Shown piece by piece: positions 1-4,755 of a stretch of DNA of 8,536 nucleotides. Within the stretch, counting starts at the first letter, position 1; every line of letters begins with the position of its first letter. The stretch spans positions 1 to 8,536 of the forward strand of contig CAZUAH010000590.1 in the NCBI GenBank assembly GCA_964617665.1, written 5' to 3'. This DNA comes from JADHUC01 sp964617665 (GTDB lineage Bacteria > Planctomycetota > Planctomycetia > Pirellulales > Pirellulaceae). The notes beneath the pieces are model-generated. The model did not search any database, had not been told where the DNA came from, and saw nothing but the letters and a program-made list of their open reading frames with translations. A program made the translations under genes and the position numbers.

Positions 1-1933
1 CGACCGCAAAGTCGGGATGGGTGAACTGCAACGCAACGTAAGACTCGGCCGGCATCCCCGTCAGTGTGAACGCCCCATCGGCGTCGGTGCGTATAGATTT
101 GGGCCAGTACTCAGGCAGGTTTTCGTCGGCCATGTCGCGTGGCACTGCCAACAGCATCTCGTCAGCAGGCACATACGCTCCTCTTACCGTCACCAGCGCT
201 CCGGCCGCCGGTGTGCCTCTTGGAGTGAGCAGATGCCCTTGGATCGGCACCGCCTCGGGCAGGCGGACCTCCAGGTCTCCCGTCCAACGCTCTGACGTCG
301 AGTTCCCGCGTTTCGTGACAAGGCCACTGTTGAAACGAAAGATTGCTGTCGGGGCGATCGGGGCGGTGAGGCCAAATCCGTCCGCCGCCACGATCAGCCC
401 CGGCGAGGAGTCTTTGGGCATTGCCGGCGGAATAGGCATATCGAAACAGCCGCTCGCATCGGTGCGCGTCTGGCCGAGTATCTTGGGGCCCGACCACTGT
501 ATGATCTCTTCCCAATCACTCGGCCAGGCCATTATCGGAAGCTTGCTCGTGAGCATTGGATGACTTGTATCGGTGGCCACCAAATAGACTCTGGCTCCGG
601 CGACGGGCGATCCATCGGAAGCAAGGACTTTTCCCTTCACCCGCTCGGGAAGTGACGCCGCATCGACGGTTTCGCTTTCGTCTTTGTCGGCCATTGCGAC
701 GAGCATCTCTTCCGCCTCGGCACGTTCCGTGGCCACCGTATCGTCTTCCGATGCAACCACCACGGGAGCCTGATCCGGAGCCTCTGCAGGTACGGCGCGT
801 GCCGACCATGGCAATGCCAAGAGCGCCGACAAGCCTACCACCACGAATCCGCCCAAAGACATTCGTCGCCGTGTTTGCCCTCCGACAATCATCTCCAGTC
901 TCCTTGTAAGCGGCCCAACTTGCCCGAAGCCAGCAGCCACAGCAGGCGTCGCGGGGCGTCGACAAGATAGAAACTCCACAGTGGTGAGCAATGCGTGCGC
1001 GTATCCTTTCGCGCCACCCGGCACGGCCCACAGAACCCATGCGTCACAACATTGCTCTTCCGCCTGATGCAGGCGACGGCGCGCGAGCCAGACAACGGGG
1101 TGCCACCAATAAAGCCCGAGCATCGCGGCTTCGAACCAGCGCCTCAGGTGATCGCCGCGTCGATAATGAGCTAACTCGTGAGCCACCAGTCCCGCCTGAT
1201 CTTCTTTTCCCAAACGATCGAGCAGATCCCTTGGCAATACGATGACCGCACGTCGTCCGTGTCGCCAAACGAGCGGCGGAACGCGCGCCGCCAGCACACG
1301 GATTTGCGGGATGCGTCTCAGGCCGAATCGTTCAGCCAGCCTCTGTGCCTCGACCTGAAGGTACTCCCGCGCAAGTTCGGCCCGACGAACGAATCGGCCG
1401 AAACGACACAAGCGAACCGCTGCAAGGGCAAACCAAAGGACCGAGCCCAACAACCAGATGCTCAAGACAACGATAGCCCAGGGGATGCGGATACCCGACA
1501 CCCAGGAAGCAATCGACCAATCCTCCGATGCTTCGTCCGTCGTCGTATGGGCTACCTCGGCGTGTTCGGACGCTTCCAATACGGCCGGTCCGGGCAAGGC
1601 TTCCTCGGGCAACGTCCGTTCGGCCGTTTCCGATTCGGGCACAATGTTGAAAGGCGAAGCGGCGTCTTGTCTGGATACCCGCTCCGAGTCGGAGCCGAGT
1701 GATGGAATGTCAGTATCCGTCACTTCACCACCAGCCAACGCAGCCTCGTCCTCCACGCCAAACGAAATCGGCAAATGGACGATGGGTGGCGTCACCAGCT
1801 TGAGCAGCACCAACACCCAAAGCCAATAGACCACTTCGGGCCGCCGCACGAAGCGTGTGGCTGCAGCCACCACCACTGCCAGGATCGTGGCGAGAACCGC
1901 GTTGGACACAATGGTCTGGAAGAAGGTATCCAT
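1..1933 (-). CDS. M56 family BlaR1-like membrane metallopeptidase with carboxypeptidase-regulatory-like domains (C-terminus beyond window)
   Basis: I translated the minus strand from the ATG at 1933; the frame stays open for 644 codons to the left edge, so the gene is partial at its 3' end. An AGAGGA ribosome site lies 7 nt before the ATG, and the gene follows the repressor gene by 35 nt. Visible layout: TM1 about residues 8-25, TM2 about 32-46 (ending LKLVTPP, typical of M56), an acidic loop about 60-145, TM3 about 152-172, then the peptidase core with the zinc motif HELAH at 252-256, YWWHP at 275-279 and AEEQCCDAW at 291-299, where E292 or E293 is the probable third zinc ligand. TM4 is about 366-380. 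The exported C-terminal part contains carboxypeptidase-regulatory-like (Ig-fold) units near 431-520 and from about 558 to the edge. By family, such proteins cleave or trigger cleavage of a partner BlaI repressor in response to an external signal. No penicillin-binding (SxxK/SxN) sensor is visible so far. The peptidase call is firm; the signal is unknown. Confidence 0.93.
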   Translation of the reverse strand, partial: MDTFFQTIVSNAVLATILAVVVAAATRFVRRPEVVYWLWVLVLLKLVTPPIVHLPISFGVEDEAALAGGEVTDTDIPSLGSDSERVSRQDAASPFNIVPESETAERTLPEEALPGPAVLEASEHAEVAHTTTDEASEDWSIASWVSGIRIPWAIVVLSIWLLGSVLWFALAAVRLCRFGRFVRRAELAREYLQVEAQRLAERFGLRRIPQIRVLAARVPPLVWRHGRRAVIVLPRDLLDRLGKEDQAGLVAHELAHYRRGDHLRRWFEAAMLGLYWWHPVVWLARRRLHQAEEQCCDAWVLWAVPGGAKGYAHALLTTVEFLSCRRPATPAVAAGFGQVGPLTRRLEMIVGGQTRRRMSLGGFVVVGLSALLALPWSARAVPAEAPDQAPVVVASEDDTVATERAEAEEMLVAMADKDESETVDAASLPERVKGKVLASDGSPVAGARVYLVATDTSHPMLTSKLPIMAWPSDWEEIIQWSGPKILGQTRTDASGCFDMPIPPAMPKDSSPGLIVAADGFGLTAPIAPTAIFRFNSGLVTKRGNSTSERWTGDLEVRLPEAVPIQGHLLTPRGTPAAGALVTVRGAYVPADEMLLAVPRDMADENLPEYWPKSIRTDADGAFTLTGMPAESYVALQFTHPDFAV

Positions 1934-1968
1934 TATTCCGTCCTCTGGCTTCTCAGTTATGAACCGGA

Positions 1969-2346
1969 TCATTCCGCGTTGTCGATCAACTCGCGAAGCG
2001 TCTTTCGCTGTTGATCTGTCAACTTCGTGCTCTCGACCAAATGAACGAGCAACGGAGTCAGAGAGCCGCCGCAGAGATTCTCAGCCAAATTCTCTAGTCC
2101 TTGCCCGATAAGCTCGGACCTTTCAATGGCCGCGCTGAAAGTATGCTTGAACGAGCTGCGATCGCGTTCGACGTAGCCTTTGTTCTCAAGACGCTCGAGC
2201 AGCTTCTGAACAGTCGCGTACGCCGTCGTGGAAACCTCCCCGTAGATCTCCTTGGTAATCTCCCGGATAGTCGCCGCATCGCGACTCCACAGCACTTCTA
2301 GAATCGCGAGTTCGTACTCGCTAGCGCTCAAGTTGGTCTGTCCCAT
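1969..2346 (-). CDS. BlaI/MecI/CopY family transcriptional repressor
   Basis: 125 residues, the usual length for the family. The ATG is preceded by GGAGG at 2352-2356 with 5 nt spacing, which fixes the start. The N-terminal two thirds is a winged helix-turn-helix: LSASEYELAILEVLW (6-20) is the characteristic first helix of the family, REITKEIYGEVSTTAYATVQ (about 28-47) covers the HTH, and LLERLENKGYVERDR (49-63) is the recognition-helix end and wing. The C-terminal part (about 75-121) is the helical dimerisation region; its LTPLLVHLVESTKLT segment corresponds roughly to where BlaI/MecI proteins are cut during induction. Family members bind as dimers to short palindromes and repress their own operon. 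The downstream neighbour is the BlaR1-like peptidase, so the two are probably co-transcribed as a repressor/anti-repressor pair. Two palindromes lie immediately upstream, inside the promoter. Planctomycete copies of this pair are numerous and mostly not tied to beta-lactamases, so I give no gene symbol. Confidence 0.95.
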   Translation of the reverse strand: MGQTNLSASEYELAILEVLWSRDAATIREITKEIYGEVSTTAYATVQKLLERLENKGYVERDRSSFKHTFSAAIERSELIGQGLENLAENLCGGSLTPLLVHLVESTKLTDQQRKTLRELIDNAE

Positions 2347-2365
2347 AACAGCCTCCGATCGAATG

Positions 2366-2382
2366 TAAGTCAGCCTGACTTA
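2366..2382. promoter_or_regulatory. Operator candidate 1 (start-point-proximal palindrome)
   Basis: TAAGTCA-gcc-TGACTTA is a perfect 7-bp inverted repeat with a 3-nt spacer. It sits across the predicted transcription start of the minus-strand operon, between the -10 box and the GGAGG ribosome site. Its size and placement suit a BlaI-type winged-helix dimer; binding by the adjacent repressor is inferred. Confidence 0.65.
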
Positions 2383-2386
2383 GGTC

Positions 2387-2415
2387 ATCCTAAGTCAAGT
2401 TGACTGATGCGTCAA
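2387..2415 (-). promoter_or_regulatory. Sigma-70-type promoter of the repressor-peptidase operon
   Basis: On the minus strand TTGACG (2415-2410) is followed after exactly 17 nt by TAGGAT (2392-2387). The -35 matches the consensus at 5 of 6 positions and the -10 at 4 of 6. Transcription would start around 2380, about 34 nt before the repressor ATG. Operator-like palindromes overlap both the spacer and the predicted start point, which supports the assignment. No expression data are available. Confidence 0.6.
2391..2407. promoter_or_regulatory. Operator candidate 2 (within the -35/-10 spacer)
   Basis: TAAGTCA-agt-TGACTGA repeats the first operator with one mismatch in the right arm. It lies in the spacer of the predicted promoter and overlaps the edge of the -10 box. 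Its centre is 25 bp from that of operator 1. The inner arms of the two sites also form a perfect 9-bp inverted repeat around TCAT (2376-2397), so four half-sites alternate in direction. Confidence 0.6.
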
Positions 2416-2545
2416 TAGTCTTTCGGCAACTTGGCGAGTTTTTTCCGTGATCGTCCGAGCAGCACAGTGCGAGGCAGATCAGCCCTGGGCTCGCTGCGAC
2501 CTGACCATCGCTTCGCCACGTAGATACGGCGAGGGAACTTGAATT

Positions 2546-2580
2546 CGACACGCGGCTACATCAAACTGATTGACGTGTCG
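2546..2580. repeat. 7-bp inverted repeat in the leader of the Tat-signal gene
   Basis: CGACACG (2546-2552) and CGTGTCG (2574-2580) are perfect complements separated by 21 nt, ending 11 nt before the GAGGAG ribosome site of the downstream gene. It could be a protein-binding site or a weak leader hairpin. A 7-bp repeat with this gap can arise by chance. No convincing plus-strand promoter was seen between 2405 and 2603; the best candidate (TTGAAT at 2539, CAAACT at 2562) is poor. Confidence 0.25.
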
Positions 2581-2603
2581 CACTAGAAAACGAGGAGACT
2601 TGG

Positions 2604-3800
2604 ATGGCTGCGAACAGAGTGCCGGTTTTGAAGCAATTGTGCGAGAGAATCACCGGGACAGTACGAAAGTGGTTGCGAGCGGGTGTTTCCTTCCTGGGAC
2701 TAAGGAGGACCGCAGATAACGCGAGTTCAACAGACAGAGCAACTCGTCGAAAACTGCTTGGCACACTGGGCGTCTTGCCGGTCTTTGGCGTCTTTTCGTT
2801 CCAGTCCTCGAAGCCCAAATCAAAGGGGGAAGCGGATGCGGGGGCCGGTTTGGCGATCATCACTGAGTCTGACAAACGAGAGTGCGCAAGGCTCAAAACA
2901 CTGGATCTGGACGACGCGAAAGCTGTAGCCAAACAGAAACAGATGCCCGTTGGGAAAATCGGCAACTTGTCCGTGGGCCGCCTGATCAGCGGCAGCAATC
3001 TGATCAGTATGAATATGCATGCGCGGGACCTGCATTACGTACGTTCGCTGGCCTCCCATTACAACACCGAAGAGCGGATCTTCATGACGCTGAAGAAGTG
3101 CGAGGAACTCGGCGCCAACACCATCGTGCTGAAGAATCACAACTTCAAACAATTCCGACTCTCCCGATATTGGGACGAATGGGGCGGCAAGATGCAGTGG
3201 CTTGCCGACGTGATCACCACGGACATCAACACGTACGAGAAGCTGGTCGTCGAACATCTGGAGTTAGGAGCATCGTCGGTTTACCTGTGGGGTGGTGCCA
3301 GCGACATCTGGTACAACCAGAACAAACAGGAGAACATCGTCAGAGCTTTCGAGATCATGAAGAAGTACGACGTGCCGGTCGGCATCTGTGCCCATCGACT
3401 CGAACCACTCGAGTTCTGCGTGAAAGAAGGACTCGAACCGGACTACTACATGAAGACACTGCACCACGACCGATACTGGTCGGCTCATCCCGAAGAGAAC
3501 CGGCGTTTCATGGAGATGTACGAGAAGAACTCTCCGAATCACGCCGAATACCACGACAACATGTACTGCCACGACCACGAGGAAACCGTGGCGTTCATGC
3601 AAGACGTCAACGTCCCCTGGATCGCCTTCAAAGTCCTGGCCGCCGGCGCCATTCAGCCGGAAGACGGCATCGACTACGCGTTCCAGAGCGGCGCCGACTT
3701 CATCTGCCTGGGCATGTTCGACTTCCAGGTCAAGGAGGACGCAAAGATCACCCGCGAATCCGTCGCACGAGCAAGGGGACGTAAACGCAAGTGGTTTTGA
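2604..3800 (+). CDS. Tat-signal-type protein with a TIM-barrel (aldo/keto reductase-like) fold, function unknown
   Basis: 398 residues. GAGGAG at 2592-2597, 6 nt before the ATG, supports this start. A twin-arginine motif TRRKLLG (47-53) is followed by a moderately hydrophobic stretch to about 66 and a Lys/Gly-rich linker, suggesting Tat export; there is no lipobox cysteine. The n-region of about 46 residues before the twin arginine is unusually long. The mature part begins with MPVGKIGNLSVGRLISGSN (114-132), which resembles the first strand of aldo/keto reductase-like barrels (a G-x-L-x-V-x-R-L-I-x-G pattern). Barrel-like strands follow: ANTIVLKNH (171-179), SSVYLWGG (224-231), VPVGICAHR (257-265), PWIAFKVLAAGAI (338-350) and GADFICLGMFDFQV (363-376). 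A His/Asp/Glu-rich stretch (HHDRYW 287-292, CHDHEE 322-327) could bind a metal or substrate. I cannot place the reductase catalytic Tyr/Lys pair with confidence, so enzymatic activity is inferred only from fold. The gene is divergent from the repressor operon, with 257 bp between them. Confidence 0.9.
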   Translation: MAANRVPVLKQLCERITGTVRKWLRAGVSFLGLRRTADNASSTDRATRRKLLGTLGVLPVFGVFSFQSSKPKSKGEADAGAGLAIITESDKRECARLKTLDLDDAKAVAKQKQMPVGKIGNLSVGRLISGSNLISMNMHARDLHYVRSLASHYNTEERIFMTLKKCEELGANTIVLKNHNFKQFRLSRYWDEWGGKMQWLADVITTDINTYEKLVVEHLELGASSVYLWGGASDIWYNQNKQENIVRAFEIMKKYDVPVGICAHRLEPLEFCVKEGLEPDYYMKTLHHDRYWSAHPEENRRFMEMYEKNSPNHAEYHDNMYCHDHEETVAFMQDVNVPWIAFKVLAAGAIQPEDGIDYAFQSGADFICLGMFDFQVKEDAKITRESVARARGRKRKWF

Positions 3801-3832
3801 TTGGACATAAGTTCAAAACCCAATTCTGGCGG

Positions 3833-3860
3833 CCGGGGCTGGACCGAAGAGAAGCCCCGG
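3833..3860 (+). terminator. GC-rich hairpin downstream of the Tat-signal gene
   Basis: CCGGGGCT (3833-3840) and AGCCCCGG (3853-3860) form a perfect 8-bp stem with a 12-nt loop, 32 nt after the stop codon. Position and strength suit a transcription end, but no T-run follows (TCCTCGGATT), so it is not a canonical intrinsic terminator. It could instead stabilise the 3' end. Confidence 0.4.
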
Positions 3861-3871
3861 TCCTCGGATTA

Positions 3872-3909
3872 CCGGGGGTTCGCACGGCTCCAACCCGGAC
3901 CAACCCGGG
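3872..3909. repeat. Short tandem repeat and second hairpin-forming sequence
   Basis: CCAACCCGGA (3890-3899) is followed directly by CCAACCCGGG (3900-3909), a two-unit 10-bp tandem repeat. The first CCCGG also pairs with CCGGG at 3872-3876 across a 17-nt loop. Together with the hairpin just upstream this makes a GC-rich, structure-prone stretch after the Tat-signal gene. Confidence 0.4.
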
Positions 3910-3969
3910 CCACCCCGTGCACAGAGACTCCCTCCGTTGAGCTTGCCGCGCACCTGCCTCCCAACCAGG

Positions 3970-4179
3970 TCAACGGACCTTGTGGGTGACCGGCCAGCTT
4001 GCGCGATCATCGTCTTCGTAGGGTCCGATTCGATCGAGTGGCAGTCTCTTGAAGCGGACGACCCAGGCGGGCGAGTCGGACTTGAGTGCGAAGTCGACCG
4101 CTCGCGACTGCTTGCCCTCGCCGATTCGATCTGGTGTGGCGAGGTGCGGGTCGACGTCCACATGGTTGTTTTCGATCAT
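3970..4179 (-). CDS. Possible small or decayed ORF, unrecognised
   Basis: The minus strand from the ATG at 4179 to the TGA at 3970-3972 encodes 69 residues beginning MIENNHVDVDPHLATPDR. Most codons end in G or C and the composition is protein-like, as in the Tat-signal gene. The frame extends upstream through a possible GTG start at 4215 to a stop at 4249-4251. A second minus-strand frame (about 4177-4285, containing NRVFCNVSFGGKWCGVH) is also protein-like and ends with a TGA that overlaps this ATG as ATGA. There is no ribosome site for either start. On the plus strand a frame from a TTG at 3937 to 4281 (about 114 residues) covers the same bases and is equally open, so the coding strand is undecided. 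It could be a small gene, a frameshifted remnant or chance; I recognise no family. Confidence 0.22.
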   Translation of the reverse strand: MIENNHVDVDPHLATPDRIGEGKQSRAVDFALKSDSPAWVVRFKRLPLDRIGPYEDDDRASWPVTHKVR

Positions 4180-4338
4180 CTGGCACTTCGAGCGCTGCCG
4201 TGCACACCGCACCACTTGCCGCCGAACGACACGTTGCAGAAGACCCGGTTACCCGTGGGAGCGGCAGGTTCTTCGTGTTAGTCTGTGAGCCCTCGCGTCA
4301 ACCACACAGAATGCCCGTCCTCTTGGGGCGTTACAGGC

Positions 4339-4367
4339 TTACCTTTCCGGGCGAGCCTTGATATACT
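4339..4367 (+). promoter_or_regulatory. Candidate promoter upstream of the giant gene
   Basis: TTACCT (4339-4344), 17 nt, then TATACT (4362-4367). The -10 matches the sigma-70 consensus at 5 of 6 positions; the -35 matches at only 3 of 6. It would leave a leader of about 380 nt before the giant gene's start at 4756. No better promoter was seen closer to the gene. Confidence 0.3.
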
Positions 4368-4755
4368 GGAACCCCAGCCCAGCAGTGTTGGTTGTGATTC
4401 GTCGGCGCGTGTCGCAGAGATGAAGCAGAAGATGTCCGCACCCTGTTAGATCACCCAGTGTTCCTCAGCCGAAATCAGTCTTTGCGATATGCCATTCCCG
4501 ACATCGGACAATCGAAGGGAGGGCTACCAAGACCGCCACCCCTCCCCAACACGCTCACAACCACGATCTTGTCAATCGCGATGTCGACCCCGCCAATTCC
4601 CTGCTAACGCTCTATCCCGTGGTCACCGGACGACCGGGGTTCCTCGCGACCGGGGCAGGCAATATCGGGGAGACTGACGACGATTGCCAAGGCAATGAGT
4701 AGCTGGCTGCCGGTAAGCTCATATTGGAGATCCTTCGGAGAAATTGGAGGCAGGA

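Larger units (their letters stand above)
3801..4755. other. 955-bp region without a confidently called gene
   Basis: The left part (3833-3909) is GC-rich and structured. The middle (3937-4285) looks coding-like on both strands, but no frame has a ribosome site or a recognisable family. The right part (about 4290-4755) shows only short, low-quality frames, a possible promoter at 4339-4367, a direct repeat CGACCGGGG at 4631-4639 and 4647-4655, and the ribosome site of the giant gene at 4746-4750. I see no tRNA fold, insertion-sequence ends or CRISPR repeats here. Confidence 0.6.

Noticed and set aside
516..1040. Minus-strand frame of about 174 residues and other frames across 1-1930
   Set aside because: They overlap the 644-codon M56 peptidase frame, which has a zinc motif and membrane segments; their Arg/Gly-rich translations match no family.
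2882..3784. Plus-strand frame of 300 residues inside the Tat-signal gene
   Set aside because: It is the +1/+2 shadow of the 2604-3800 gene; its Arg/His/Gln-rich composition is typical of an out-of-frame reading of GC-rich coding DNA.
3871..3903. tRNA-like GGTTCG stretch ending in ACCA
   Set aside because: No anticodon or D-arm can be folded around it, and the possible T-arm loop is 17 nt rather than 7.
3801..3989. Frame starting directly after the stop of the Tat-signal gene
   Set aside because: It relies on a TTG start without a ribosome site and runs through a hairpin-rich stretch; probably chance.
4489..4677. Plus-strand frame of 62 residues in the gene-poor region
   Set aside because: Composition is rich in Arg, Pro and Ser, there is no ribosome site, and it has no relation to the neighbours.
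4684..4695. TTGCC-AA-GGCAA short palindrome as an operator or -35 box for the giant gene
   Set aside because: The arms are only 5 bp, and no -10 box lies at a suitable distance downstream.
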